Assembly: GCF_001879205.1 (NCBI RefSeq)
Contig: NZ_MLFK01000007.1
Span: 124,001 to 188,000, forward strand
Source of the DNA: Flavobacterium johnsoniae
GTDB taxonomy: Bacteria > Bacteroidota > Bacteroidia > Flavobacteriales > Flavobacteriaceae
Direction: 5' to 3'
Length of the DNA stretch: 64,000 bases
The notes beneath the pieces were generated by a model. It was not told the DNA's origin. It saw only the letters and a list, made by a program, of their open reading frames with translations, and ran no database searches. How positions within the stretch are numbered: the first letter of the stretch is position 1; each line of letters opens with the position of its first letter. The translations under genes and the position numbers were made by a program. Shown here one piece after another: positions 8,170 through 17,375 of the stretch.

Positions 8170-8208
8170 AAAAAAAGCTTTGTCAAAGTTCAAAACTTTG
8201 ACAAAGCT
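8170..8208 (-). terminator. Terminator of the NUDIX gene, CAAAGTT palindrome family
   Basis: Perfect 15-bp stem (8176-8190 with 8194-8208), 3-nt loop. On the minus strand it is followed by a T7 run, a classic intrinsic terminator for the NUDIX gene ending at 8229. Each arm is itself nearly palindromic (CTTTGTCAAAG). A sister copy with the same 15-bp arms and 3-nt loop is at 40713-40745. Confidence 0.85.
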
Positions 8209-8228
8209 CTCTGTATGGTGCTGTTTAA

Positions 8229-8813
8229 TTAAATCAAATCTTTAATCTTTGCATGCTGCAACAGCATAATAGTTTTTGCATCTGTAATTTCTCCTGACTC
8301 AATCATGTTATATGCCTGGTCAAAAGTATATTCGAGAACTTCAATATTTTCCTGTTCAACATCAAGTCCGCCGCCGTCGCTTACTTTCATGCTTTCGTCA
8401 TATTCTCCAACAAAAAGATATAAAATCTCAGTAACAGATCCCGGAGACATATAGGTTTCGATCACTTTTTCTACTTTTTTTAAACGATAACCGGTTTCTT
8501 CTTCGGTTTCACGAATAATGGCCTGTTCGGCATTGTCCTTGTCTAAAAGTCCTGCGCAGATTTCAATCATCATTCCGGTTTTGTTTCCGTTAAGATAGGT
8601 TGGTAAGCGAAATTGTCTTGTTAAGATAACTGTTTTCTTAGACGTATTATACAATAAAATACCGGCACCATTGCCACGGTCGTATACTTCGCGAATATGT
8701 GATTCTGTTTTTTCGTTTTCCTTTTTATAGTTAAAAGTCACTTTGTTTAATACGTACCAATTGTCAGATAATAATTTGGTTTCCGTTATTTCAATTTCTG
8801 GATTTGTTCTCAT
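8229..8813 (-). CDS. NUDIX hydrolase, NudK-like (GDP-mannose/ADP-ribose type)
   Basis: 194-aa NUDIX pyrophosphohydrolase, closest by eye to GDP-mannose hydrolase NudK. The Nudix helix reads AGLLDKDNAEQAIIRETEEE followed by TGY, keeping the RExxEE metal ligands. Upstream RQFRLPTYLNGN and downstream YMSPGSVTEILYLFVGEYD are typical of the NudK/ADP-ribose diphosphatase group. Substrate cannot be fixed from sequence. Minus-strand single gene between purA and the L,D-transpeptidase gene, with terminators on both sides. Confidence 0.87.
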   Translation of the reverse strand: MRTNPEIEITETKLLSDNWYVLNKVTFNYKKENEKTESHIREVYDRGNGAGILLYNTSKKTVILTRQFRLPTYLNGNKTGMMIEICAGLLDKDNAEQAIIRETEEETGYRLKKVEKVIETYMSPGSVTEILYLFVGEYDESMKVSDGGGLDVEQENIEVLEYTFDQAYNMIESGEITDAKTIMLLQHAKIKDLI

Positions 8814-8830
8814 TTCGAAAATAGTTTCAT

Positions 8831-8861
8831 AAAAAAAAACGCCCTGATTTTCAGAGCGTTT
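8831..8861 (-). terminator. purA terminator
   Basis: On the minus strand: a hairpin of AACGCTCTGA / TCAGGGCGTT (one G-T position) followed by a run of nine T, starting a few bases after the purA stop. Confidence 0.85.
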
Positions 8862-8868
8862 AAATGTA

Positions 8869-10140
8869 TTATTTTGTTATTGTTTGTTTTCTGTCTGGTC
8901 CAACCGATACAATTTTGATTGGCACTTCGATTTCTTTTTCAATAAACTCAATATATTCTTTTAGCTCAATTGGTAATTGATCGTAAGTTGTTAAACCTGT
9001 TAAATCTTGTTTCCATCCTTTAAACTCTTTGTAAACCGGAGTAACGTTTTCTGGTTCAATGTTGTAAGGAAAGTGAGAAATGTTTTGTCCTTTGTAGTTG
9101 TATTCTGTACAAACTTTTAAAGTTTCAAATCCAGAAAGAACATCACCTTTCATCATCATTAACTGCGTAACTCCATTTACCTGAACGGCATATTTTAAAG
9201 CTACTAGGTCTAACCATCCGCAACGTCTTTGTCTTCCTGTTACAGATCCAAATTCGTTACCTACTCTCGCCATTGTAGCCCCAACTTCGTCAAAAAGTTC
9301 AGTAGGGAAAGGCCCGCTTCCAACACGAGTAACGTAAGCTTTAAAAATTCCGTACACTTCTTTGATTTTGTTAGGAGCAATTCCTAAACCTGTACAGGCT
9401 CCAGCAGCAGTAGTGTTAGATGAAGTTACAAACGGATAAGTTCCAAAATCAACATCTAATAATGAACCTTGAGCTCCTTCACAAAGAATAGATTTACCTG
9501 CTTTTTGAGCCTGGTGCATGTATTCTTCACTGTCGATAAAATCTAATTTTTTTAATTCTTCGATAGCTTCAAAAAACTCTTTTTCAAGTTCAGCTAAATT
9601 ATATTGAATGTTAACATCATAAAATGCAATCATAGCTTCGTGCTTGTCAGCCAAAGCTCTGTAACGATCTTTGAAATCTTCTAATTCGATATCACCAACA
9701 CGTAAACCGTTTCTACCGGTTTTGTCCATATAAGTAGGGCCAATTCCTTTAAGAGTAGAACCAATTTTTGCTTTTCCTTTTGATGCTTCAGAAGCAGCAT
9801 CAAGCAAACGGTGAGTTGGTAAAATTAAATGTGCTTTTCTTGAAATGATTAATTTCTTTTTGATGTCAAGGTTAAATTTCTCTAAACCTTCGATCTCTTT
9901 TTGAAAAACTACAGGATCGATTACAACACCATTTCCGATGATATTTACTGAATCTTTGTGGAAAATTCCAGAAGGAATAGTTCTAAGTACGTGCTTAATT
10001 CCGTCAAATTCTAATGTATGTCCTGCATTTGGTCCTCCTTGAAAACGTGCAATAATATCATAATTTGAGGTAAGAACGTCAACAATTTTTCCTTTACCTT
10101 CATCTCCCCATTGTAATCCTAGTAATAAATCTACGGTCAT
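8869..10140 (-). CDS. purA: Adenylosuccinate synthetase
   Basis: Joins IMP and aspartate using GTP to make adenylosuccinate, the first committed step to AMP; cytosolic dimer. 423 aa is normal. The GTP P-loop is LGLQWGDEGKGK with the catalytic Asp in WGDEG, and the second loop GPNAGHT carries the catalytic His. IMP-site motifs KGIGPTYMDK and TRVGSGPFPTEL and the guanine-binding region near the C-terminus (VSVGPDR) are present. Followed downstream by its own terminator; fur lies 90 bp upstream on the same strand. Confidence 0.97.
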   Translation of the reverse strand: MTVDLLLGLQWGDEGKGKIVDVLTSNYDIIARFQGGPNAGHTLEFDGIKHVLRTIPSGIFHKDSVNIIGNGVVIDPVVFQKEIEGLEKFNLDIKKKLIISRKAHLILPTHRLLDAASEASKGKAKIGSTLKGIGPTYMDKTGRNGLRVGDIELEDFKDRYRALADKHEAMIAFYDVNIQYNLAELEKEFFEAIEELKKLDFIDSEEYMHQAQKAGKSILCEGAQGSLLDVDFGTYPFVTSSNTTAAGACTGLGIAPNKIKEVYGIFKAYVTRVGSGPFPTELFDEVGATMARVGNEFGSVTGRQRRCGWLDLVALKYAVQVNGVTQLMMMKGDVLSGFETLKVCTEYNYKGQNISHFPYNIEPENVTPVYKEFKGWKQDLTGLTTYDQLPIELKEYIEFIEKEIEVPIKIVSVGPDRKQTITK

Positions 10141-10158
10141 TCTGTTTTAATTTGCGTT

Positions 10159-10178
10159 AGGACAATCTAAGTTGTCCT
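10159..10178. promoter_or_regulatory. AGGACAA inverted repeat between fur and purA
   Basis: Perfect 7-bp inverted repeat AGGACAA-N6-TTGTCCT, 18 bp upstream of the purA start on the minus strand. It could be an operator in the purA leader or part of a fur terminator; there is no adjacent T-run, which favours an operator. Role unproven. Confidence 0.4.
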
Positions 10179-10230
10179 ACTGATTATGTAGTTAATTTTC
10201 TTTTTTTAATTTTTTTGAAAAAGTCTTTTT

Positions 10231-10695
10231 CTAAGACTGTGAACTTTGCTTTTTGTTTCCGTAGAAATAAAGCGAATGATTTGTGATTTCAATATCAAAA
10301 ATTTCTTCGATAGTTTTTTTGATGGTTTGAATTCTTGGATCGCAAAATTCAATTACTTCGCCCGAATCTGTCATGATAATATGATCGTGCTGTTTATCGA
10401 AATATGATTTTTCGTAGTAAGCCTGATTTTGTCCAAATTGATGTTTTCTAACCAAAGCGCAGTCTAACAATAACTCAATCGTGTTGTAAAGCGTAGCCCT
10501 GCTCACACGGTAGTTTTTGTTTTTCATTTTGATGTATAGATTTTCTATGTCAAAATGTTCCTCGCTATCGTAAATTTCCTGAAGTATAGCATAACGCTCA
10601 GGAGTTTTGCGATGCCCTTTTTGTTCAAGATACATTGTAAAAACATTTTTTACAATTTCTTGATTCTTAGTGTTGTCAGTTGAAATAAGTGTCAT
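10231..10695 (-). CDS. Fur-family transcriptional regulator
   Basis: Winged-helix metalloregulator of 154 aa; ATG at 10695 chosen over the in-frame TTG at 10704, which lies inside the -7 box. The DNA-binding domain covers residues 1-85 ([30 protein letters not shown]). Metal-site histidines remain in [10 protein letters not shown], but the CxxC structural zinc pair usual in Fur/PerR is replaced (TDSG in place of CxxC), leaving a single Cys in EFCDPR. Whether it senses iron, zinc or peroxide is therefore open. Lies between relA/spoT and purA, all on the minus strand. Confidence 0.9.
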   Translation of the reverse strand: MTLISTDNTKNQEIVKNVFTMYLEQKGHRKTPERYAILQEIYDSEEHFDIENLYIKMKNKNYRVSRATLYNTIELLLDCALVRKHQFGQNQAYYEKSYFDKQHDHIIMTDSGEVIEFCDPRIQTIKKTIEEIFDIEITNHSLYFYGNKKQSSQS

Positions 10696-10701
10696 ATCCT
10701 G

Positions 10702-10709
10702 CAAAGATA
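10702..10709 (-). promoter_or_regulatory. fur -7 box (TATCTTTG) six bases before ATG
   Basis: Matches TAnnTTTG on the minus strand and ends six bases upstream of the fur ATG, so the transcript would be leaderless or almost so. Same spacing as the proximal box at satD. Confidence 0.5.
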
Positions 10710-10783
10710 ATTTTTTATTTTTAATGAATAAAAGTTTCGGGTTTAAAGTTTCGTTACAAAAAACTTATAGTTTCCCTAAAAAG

Positions 10784-13006
10784 TTAGGTTCTGTACTCTC
10801 TCGTAACCTTATCAACGCCGTCAATTTTCTTAATGGCATTGATCATTTTTTTCAAAATAGTATTGTTTTGAACAATAACGGCAATCTGTCCATGAAAAAT
10901 TCCGGCATCGGTACTCAAAGAAATGCTTTGAATATTAACGCTCATATTATTAGAAATTACACGCGTTAATTGATTGGTAAGCCCTAAAACGTCCATTCCT
11001 GTAATATTGATAATCGCCTTAAATTCTTCTTGAGAAGAGTCTATCCATTTGGCACTCATGATTCGGTATGCATAATTCGACTGCATTCCAATAGCATTCG
11101 GACAGTCTTTTTTATGCACTTTTATCCCTTCGTTAATGGTTACAAAACCAAAAACATCGTCACCCGGAATTGGGTTACAGCATTGCGAAAGTTTATAATC
11201 CAGTTTATCATGTTCTGTTCCAAAAACCAGCATGTCATAATTACTGCTGATGATCGGTTTGTGAATATCTTCGGCTGCAGTTGTATCTTTATTTCTTTTG
11301 ATTTTATTTTTAAAGAAATTGATAAACGTATTGCTTTTTTGCGCCGCATAATCTTTTAACTGCTGATTTTCGATCGCACCAATTCCAACTCGGTAAAATA
11401 AATCTAAACTGGTTTTTAATTTAAAAAAGTTAACTAACTCGTTTGTTACTTGTTCGTTAAGTGTGATTTTTAAATGTTTAAGTTTTCGGGTAAGTAATTC
11501 TTTTCCTTCTTCACCAATTTTTTTGGTGTTTTCGTTAAGAACGTTTTTAATTTTATTTTTTGCTCGCGAAGTTGTTACATATTCCAGCCAGTTAACGGTT
11601 GGTTTTTGATTGGCAGATGTGATAACTTCGACCTGATCACCGCTTTTTAATTCGTGATTTAAAGGGACAAGACGTCCATTTACACGAGTTCCTCTTGTTT
11701 TAATTCCAATTTCAGAGTGTATGCTGAACGCAAAATCAAGAGAAGTTGCACCTTTTGGCAATGATTTTATTTCTCCTTTCGGAGTAAAAACAAAGATTTC
11801 TTTTGAATACAAATTCATTTTGAAATCCTCCACAAAATCTACTGCATTCGTTTCCGGATTCTCCAACGCTTCACGAAGTAAGTTCAGCCAAGTATCTAAG
11901 CCGCTTTCTTCTGTTGCGCCATTTTTATACTTATAATGTGCTGCATAGCCTTTTTCAGCAATTTCATCCATACGTTCGCTTCGAACCTGAACTTCGACCC
12001 AGCGGCCTTTTGGTCCCATAACGGTAATGTGAAGTGCTTCATAACCAGTTGATTTTGGAGAGGATATCCAGTCACGTAAACGACTCGGACTTGGTCTGTA
12101 GTGATCTGTTACGATCGAATAGATTTTCCAGGCAATAAACTTTTCATCATGAGGATCTGATTTGTAAACAATTCGAAGGGCAAATTTGTCGTATACTTCG
12201 TCGAAACTTACATTTTGCGCACGCATTTTACGGCGAATAGAATAGATAGATTTTGGACGGCCTTTTATGATATAATCGATATTTTCAACATCCAAAGATT
12301 TTTTTAAAACATCTGAGATGTCTTTGATATAAGAATCCTGTTCTTCTTTTGTTTCTCTTATTTTGCTTACAATGTCATTATAAACGTTTGGTTCTGTATA
12401 TTTTAAACCCAAATCTTCCAATTTGGTTTTGATGTTGTAAAGTCCTAAACGGTGGGCAAGAGGCGCATAAATATAAAGTGTTTCCGATGCAATTTTCGTC
12501 TGTTTGTATTCAGCCATCGAATCCATGGTCTGCATATTATGAAGACGATCAGCCAGTTTTATCAAAATTACACGTACATCATCGTTCAATGTCAGGATCA
12601 TTTTTCTAAAATTCTCCGCCTGCATGGATGCATTTAAGTCTTTTTGAACTAACGAAATCTTGGTTAAACCTTCAACTAATTGAGCCACTTTTGGATTAAA
12701 TAAACGCTCAATATCTTCAACAGTCATCGGTGTATCTTCAACAACATCGTGCAATAAAGCCGCAGCAATAGAGGTCGCACCCAGACCAATTTCTGAGGCA
12801 ACAATTTTTGCAACTGCAATAGGATGAAAGATATACGCTTCGCCAGATTTACGTCTTTGTTCTTTGTGAGCATCAACAGCAACATCAAAAGCTTTCCGAA
12901 TTAATTTTTTGTCAGCTGGCGTTAAAGTTTGATAACTAATTCTAAGTAATTCCTTGTATTCCTGCGCAATCGCTTTGTTTTCTTTTTCAATATCTATTTC
13001 TATCAT
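10784..13006 (-). CDS. RelA/SpoT bifunctional (p)ppGpp synthetase/hydrolase
   Basis: Long RSH enzyme, 740 aa, controlling the stringent response. ATG at 13006 is chosen; the frame extends five codons to a TTG without support. Domains: HD hydrolase at about 45-190 with the catalytic pair in LLHDVVEDT (H86, D87); synthetase about 240-350 with SPKSTGYEALHITV and the substrate loop VQVRSERMDEIAEKGYAAHY; TGS about 390-450 (FVFTPKGEIKSLPKGATSLDFAF); C-terminal ACT domain. Both catalytic domains look intact, so it is likely bifunctional. Codirectional with fur, 88 bp apart. Confidence 0.95.
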   Translation of the reverse strand: MIEIDIEKENKAIAQEYKELLRISYQTLTPADKKLIRKAFDVAVDAHKEQRRKSGEAYIFHPIAVAKIVASEIGLGATSIAAALLHDVVEDTPMTVEDIERLFNPKVAQLVEGLTKISLVQKDLNASMQAENFRKMILTLNDDVRVILIKLADRLHNMQTMDSMAEYKQTKIASETLYIYAPLAHRLGLYNIKTKLEDLGLKYTEPNVYNDIVSKIRETKEEQDSYIKDISDVLKKSLDVENIDYIIKGRPKSIYSIRRKMRAQNVSFDEVYDKFALRIVYKSDPHDEKFIAWKIYSIVTDHYRPSPSRLRDWISSPKSTGYEALHITVMGPKGRWVEVQVRSERMDEIAEKGYAAHYKYKNGATEESGLDTWLNLLREALENPETNAVDFVEDFKMNLYSKEIFVFTPKGEIKSLPKGATSLDFAFSIHSEIGIKTRGTRVNGRLVPLNHELKSGDQVEVITSANQKPTVNWLEYVTTSRAKNKIKNVLNENTKKIGEEGKELLTRKLKHLKITLNEQVTNELVNFFKLKTSLDLFYRVGIGAIENQQLKDYAAQKSNTFINFFKNKIKRNKDTTAAEDIHKPIISSNYDMLVFGTEHDKLDYKLSQCCNPIPGDDVFGFVTINEGIKVHKKDCPNAIGMQSNYAYRIMSAKWIDSSQEEFKAIINITGMDVLGLTNQLTRVISNNMSVNIQSISLSTDAGIFHGQIAVIVQNNTILKKMINAIKKIDGVDKVTREYRT

Positions 13007-13086
13007 AACGGCATAGTTCAAGTACTAAAAATAAGAATAAGTTCGAACATACACAAGGGTTTTGGCATTGTAGATTTTAGACTTTA

Positions 13087-13104
13087 GTCGCGAAGCCTCG
13101 GGAT
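13087..13104. repeat. 18-bp palindrome, copy 2 (diverged)
   Basis: GTCGCGAAGCCTCGGGAT, three mismatches from the perfect copy at 5251, in the 203-bp gap between the rRNA/tRNA methyltransferase and relA/spoT. Confidence 0.65.
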
Positions 13105-13209
13105 AGTTTTTTTATGTTTAGATCACTTAATTTTAGATTTTTTATATGCCAGAAAAGAACTTCGACTTCTCTCAGTCTGACAGAAAAAAAAGATGCTTAA
13201 AATCTAAAA

Positions 13210-13998
13210 TCAGAAACCTCTCTGTCTTTTAGCTTCAAAAATTAAAATTGCAGCGGCAACCGAAACATTCATGCTGTCTATTTCCCCCTGCATTGGTATA
13301 ATAATATTTTGCGTTGCGGCATCACGCCATTTCTGAGTTAAACCTGTAGCTTCTGTACCCACAACCAGAGCAGTAGGAGTGGTGAAGTTTTGCGTATGGT
13401 ATGAAGTTGAATTTTGTAACGTAGCACAGTAAAAATCAATCTTTTTTTCTTTCAAAAAAGCAATGATTTCTTCACTTGTTCCGGTGGCAATTTGATTGGT
13501 AAACAAACAGCCAACGCTCGACCGAACAATATTAGGGTTGTATAAGTCACTTTTTGGGTCTGCGATTAAAACAGCATCAAGATTGGCTGCATCCGCAGTA
13601 CGCAGAACTGCGCCTATATTTCCCGGTTTTTCCAGAGATTCAGCTACTAAAATTAATGGATTATCCGATAGCTTTAAATCAGATAATTTTAAAGATTTAG
13701 TTTTGGCTACTGCCAAAATGCCTTCAGTTGTGTCGCGATACGCCAGTTTTTGATAAACTTCCTTGTTGATTTCGATTAACTGAACCGATGAAGAAACTAA
13801 TTTGTTTATTTGATTTTCCGTAACTAATTCCGGTAAAAATAAAAGTGTTTCAATTTCGTAACCGCCTTTTACTGCTAATGAAATTTCACGTTGTCCCTCA
13901 ATCAAAAATGTTCCGGTTTGTTTTCTGGCTTTTGCTTTTTCCTGTAATAAAGCAAGCGATTTAATAAACGGATTTTGAACTGAAGTGATTTGTTTCAT
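13210..13998 (-). CDS. TrmH/SpoU-family RNA 2'-O-methyltransferase
   Basis: SPOUT-class methyltransferase of 262 aa that probably methylates a ribose in rRNA or tRNA. An N-terminal substrate-binding domain (residues 1-100, KQTGTFLIEGQREI) precedes the knotted domain with the three SpoU motifs: EKPGNIGAVLRTADAA (motif 1, Asn-Arg), VVGTEATGLTQKW (motif 2) and IIIPMQGEIDSMNVSVAAAI (motif 3). The exact nucleotide target cannot be assigned. Free-standing on the minus strand. Confidence 0.92.
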   Translation of the reverse strand: MKQITSVQNPFIKSLALLQEKAKARKQTGTFLIEGQREISLAVKGGYEIETLLFLPELVTENQINKLVSSSVQLIEINKEVYQKLAYRDTTEGILAVAKTKSLKLSDLKLSDNPLILVAESLEKPGNIGAVLRTADAANLDAVLIADPKSDLYNPNIVRSSVGCLFTNQIATGTSEEIIAFLKEKKIDFYCATLQNSTSYHTQNFTTPTALVVGTEATGLTQKWRDAATQNIIIPMQGEIDSMNVSVAAAILIFEAKRQRGF

Positions 13999-14093
13999 TT
14001 TTTTTTAAGCGACTAAGTTTCTAAGGCGCTAAGGTACTGAGTTTTTTTTAAAAGTTACAAAGCAACAAAGAGGCAAAGGTTTTTATTTTGCTG

Positions 14094-14164
14094 CAAATTA
14101 CACGAATTTACACGAATGATAATTGAAAACTATCAAAATAAATTGTGAAAAGTCGTGTAATTTG
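14094..14164. repeat. Inverted repeat with ACACGAATTT words
   Basis: Perfect 12-bp arms CAAATTACACGA (14094-14105) and its complement (14153-14164) around a 47-bp loop that repeats ACACGAA. Related TTCGTGAATT words form the hairpin at 40130-40177. This seems to be another dispersed intergenic repeat family. It also follows the minus-strand phosphodiesterase gene's end. Confidence 0.6.
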
Positions 14165-14180
14165 TGGCAAAAAAAGAAAA

Positions 14181-15266
14181 TTATTTTTCGAAAATTTCTT
14201 TAACCTCGCTGTCTACGGGATGATCTGTTGTGAAGTTATAGGCCATGATTTTTGCAATGGTTTGGGCAAATTGCTTTTGATATAATTGAGAATCTGTTTT
14301 GATTTCTCCTTTTGGAGTGATTTCAGGCCCCATTGCAGCAAACCAAATTTGTGATGCGCCCGCAACATCTGCGCCATGGTCTGTCCATTGCGATTTTACT
14401 TTGTCACCGCGTCCGTGATCAACCGTTATCAATAAAGTAGTTTTGTTTTTATACTGAGGATCATTTTGTACAAAATCCCAGATTTCCTGGATCCATTTAT
14501 CTACTTGATTAGCAGCGTCTAAATACGATCTGTAATGTCCATGATGTGCCCATTCGTCGGTTTCGCCATAAGCGATATATAATACTTTTGGTTTCTTGGT
14601 TTTAAGCTCGTCCATTGCCTGATAATGAGTAAAAACATCCAGGCATTCATCTTCATGAAATGGCTTATACGAATTGTTTCGCATTTCGTTTAAGAGTTTT
14701 TGAGACGGAGTTGGTTTATTCCCGCCCAAATTATCAAAAGCAGAAATTACCGGAAAACCACTTCTTTCTTCATTTAAAATTCGGTCAAAAGCATCCCACG
14801 CTCCAAAAGCTGCGACTTTACCTTTTAGCTTGGGCTGTTTATTTAAAAATTCCAGAACATTTACGTTTGGATTGGCTTTGTAACCGTTAGAATTTATTTT
14901 AACATCAACATTTCCGGTCATAATTTCACTGTATCCTGGATAACTAAACCAATACGGATTTGCTACATCTACTTTGTTTCCAAGGTCACGATTGCCATAA
15001 ATTTGCCCTTTTGATACAATTTCTGACCAAAAGAAAGGCATGATTTTTTGGCGTGAAGCTGCAAAATCTGAAGCCGAATATTTTTTATAAATATAAGTAC
15101 TGTCTCCCTGATTGAATTTTTTATCATTTGCAATCGCCGGATCTAACCCTTTAAAGACTTCCTGCCACCTAAATCCGTCAGTAGTTATTATGATAATATT
15201 TTCTGTTTTTTGTGCAGAAGATAAAAAGCTTGTTAAAATGAATAGAATTAAAATTGACTTTTTCAT
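14181..15266 (-). CDS. Secreted alkaline-phosphatase-superfamily phosphodiesterase-like enzyme
   Basis: 361-aa exported metalloenzyme; start ATG at 15266 gives the signal peptide MKKSILILFILTSFLSSAQ. Metal-binding signatures of the alkaline phosphatase/NPP superfamily are visible: IIIITTDGFRWQEVFKG (first Asp), SYPGYSEIMTG where NPP enzymes carry the nucleophile (here probably Ser), YGETDEWAHHGHY (Asp/His ligands) and TVDHGRGD with the final Asp-His. Substrate (nucleotide, phosphonate or phospholipid) is not predictable. Single gene on the minus strand. Confidence 0.85.
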   Translation of the reverse strand: MKKSILILFILTSFLSSAQKTENIIIITTDGFRWQEVFKGLDPAIANDKKFNQGDSTYIYKKYSASDFAASRQKIMPFFWSEIVSKGQIYGNRDLGNKVDVANPYWFSYPGYSEIMTGNVDVKINSNGYKANPNVNVLEFLNKQPKLKGKVAAFGAWDAFDRILNEERSGFPVISAFDNLGGNKPTPSQKLLNEMRNNSYKPFHEDECLDVFTHYQAMDELKTKKPKVLYIAYGETDEWAHHGHYRSYLDAANQVDKWIQEIWDFVQNDPQYKNKTTLLITVDHGRGDKVKSQWTDHGADVAGASQIWFAAMGPEITPKGEIKTDSQLYQKQFAQTIAKIMAYNFTTDHPVDSEVKEIFEK

Positions 15267-15392
15267 ATTTTTTGATTTACGAAGATTCAGGTAACAAAGA
15301 TTCAAAGATTTTTGATCATTCTTAAATTTAACTTATGAACTTGATGTCTTAATAATACTCATTTTACATTTTCACAACATGCATTTACATCT

Positions 15393-16724
15393 TTACAAAA
15401 TTCCCCTCGACTTAATCTCTAAATACTTATTAATGGCGTCTAAGGTCAGATTTTCTGGCTGGGTTAAAACCGAATGTATTCCGTATTTCTTTAATTCGTT
15501 AGCAATCAAACGTTTCTCGAACATAAATTTTTCGGCGATTACTTTATCGTAAACTTCCTGAATGGTATCGGTTTTTTTATTGATAATGTCATTTAATTCT
15601 GTATTCTGAAAAAAGACAACAACCAGTAAATGGCTTTTTGCAATTCCTTTTAAATAAGGTAATTGACGGTTTAATCCATCCATTGTTTCAAAATTGGTGT
15701 ACAGAATAACCAAGCTTCTTTGGTTGATGTTTTTCTTAATGTCAACGTATAAACGGCTGTAATCACTTTCAAAAAAATCAGTTTTTATGTTGTATAAGGT
15801 CTCCAGAATTTTTTGCATCTGCGAGCCTCTTCTTTCGGCAAAAACGCGGTTTTCTACTTTTTTAGAAAAAGAGAAAAGCCCGGCCTTATCTTGTTTTTTG
15901 AGAATGACATTGGATAAAACCAAAGTCGAATTTATAGCATAATCTAATAAACTCAGTCCGTTAAAAGGCATTTGCATCACACGTCCTTTATCAATCGCCA
16001 TATAAACCGACTGGGATTTTTCGTCCTGAAATTGGTTGACCATCAATGCATTTTTCTTTGCAGTGGCTTTCCAGTTTAAGGTTCTAAGATCGTCGCCCTG
16101 AACATACTCTTTGATTTGTTCGAATTCCATCGTATGTCCAATTCGGCGTATTTTTTTGATTCCGTATTGGTATAAATTATTCGAAAAAGCCAGTAAATCG
16201 TATTTTCTTAATTGAATATAAGACGGATATGTAGGCACCATTTGATCTTTTGCAAAAGAAAATCTTCTCGAAATTAATCGTAACGGCGAAGAAACATACA
16301 CATTTAAATAGCCAAAATGATATTCGCCGCGTTCTGTAGGGCGAAGATCATAACCAAATTCTCTTTGGTCTGATGCTTTGATTGATTTTACAATTTTAAA
16401 ATTACGTACCTGAAACTGAAATGGGATTTCATCAATTATCTTGACCAAAATAGGAAAAGTATAATGATTTTTAATTTGAATATTTATCGGATTTAAATCT
16501 CCGTTTGAAAGCTTTTCTGGTGCGATTCTTTCGGCATCTATTCCAATTTTGTTCAAGTACAAAATTAGAATATCAAGCCCGAGGAAGGTAAATAAAATCA
16601 AAAAGACAAACCAGACTGCATTGTATAAATTCGGAAATATAAAAGCGCAGACAAATAACCCTATAATGCCCAACAGCATATAGAAGAAGAAATTATTCAG
16701 GTATAAACTTTTTATGAATTTCAA
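15393..16724 (-). CDS. DUF58 (vWA-like) membrane protein
   Basis: 443-aa membrane-anchored protein with two N-terminal transmembrane helices (residues about 12-30 and 35-55) and a large soluble domain with the DUF58 core: GDDLRTLNWKATAKKNALMV, then a vWA-like strand VYMAIDKGRVM and SNVILKKQDKAGLFSF. The start codon appears to be TTG (TTGAAATTCATA); the next Met lies inside the first helix. In other bacteria DUF58 proteins work with MoxR ATPases, and moxR is two genes upstream on the same strand. Likely a chaperone-partner pair acting on envelope proteins (inference). Confidence 0.9.
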   Translation of the reverse strand: MKFIKSLYLNNFFFYMLLGIIGLFVCAFIFPNLYNAVWFVFLILFTFLGLDILILYLNKIGIDAERIAPEKLSNGDLNPINIQIKNHYTFPILVKIIDEIPFQFQVRNFKIVKSIKASDQREFGYDLRPTERGEYHFGYLNVYVSSPLRLISRRFSFAKDQMVPTYPSYIQLRKYDLLAFSNNLYQYGIKKIRRIGHTMEFEQIKEYVQGDDLRTLNWKATAKKNALMVNQFQDEKSQSVYMAIDKGRVMQMPFNGLSLLDYAINSTLVLSNVILKKQDKAGLFSFSKKVENRVFAERRGSQMQKILETLYNIKTDFFESDYSRLYVDIKKNINQRSLVILYTNFETMDGLNRQLPYLKGIAKSHLLVVVFFQNTELNDIINKKTDTIQEVYDKVIAEKFMFEKRLIANELKKYGIHSVLTQPENLTLDAINKYLEIKSRGIL

Positions 16725-16746
16725 GTTTTCTTAGTTTTATATTTTA

Positions 16747-17361
16747 CTAATATATTTTGGTGAACCCATTAAAATCAAAGCCTTCGAGATAAGAAATTTT
16801 CCAGGTGCCATTTTCTTTAACTGCCGCAGCTTTGTATTTAAAATCGCCTTTCCAGGACCAGGTCCAGTAAAAAGAGGCTTTGTTATTTTCAATCTTAAGA
16901 TTGTTGACGGCCATTGTTTTCCAATAAGCATCAGGATAATCCTGGCAGTTGCACCATGCATTTGAATCTCCGCCAAATGGAGGCATATCACCCACAAGCC
17001 ATTCTATTTTTCTGCTTTTTAAATTGGCATCAATTTGCAATGCAATTTTATTGTAATTGTCTAAAAATTGCTGCGAGAAGAAATTTGTTTTTTTAAGTTC
17101 TTCCAATCTTTTTTTATGTGCAGTGAGATTTAGTCCTGTATATTTATCTCCTTTTTTGTTTTCTAAAGGATCAAAATCCTGATTTGAGTTTTTTGTTTCA
17201 ACCCATTCATACATTTTACGGATTAAACTTTCAATCTGTTGTTTATCACTTGCAAAATAAAATGTTTTTTTTCCATTTTCTAAAACAAGATTATCCGAAG
17301 ATTTAAAGCTAACTGCCAGAATCCAAAGTGAGAATAGGATAATTAATTTATTTGCGTTCAA
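16747..17361 (-). CDS. Secreted protein of unknown function in MoxR cluster
   Basis: 204-aa exported protein not recognised beyond a loose resemblance to DUF3828/NTF2-like secreted proteins. The N-terminus NANKLIILFSLWILAVSF is a hydrophobic signal; the start is TTG at 17361, as the next Met (about residue 44) would remove it. The C-terminal third is Trp- and aromatic-rich (WYWTW-like FYWTWSWKGDFKYKAAAVKE) and has a WCNCQDYPDAYW segment with two Cys. Sits 22 bp upstream of DUF58 and probably shares its transcript. Confidence 0.7.
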   Translation of the reverse strand: MNANKLIILFSLWILAVSFKSSDNLVLENGKKTFYFASDKQQIESLIRKMYEWVETKNSNQDFDPLENKKGDKYTGLNLTAHKKRLEELKKTNFFSQQFLDNYNKIALQIDANLKSRKIEWLVGDMPPFGGDSNAWCNCQDYPDAYWKTMAVNNLKIENNKASFYWTWSWKGDFKYKAAAVKENGTWKISYLEGFDFNGFTKIY

Positions 17362-17375
17362 TTTTTTATAGTTTT

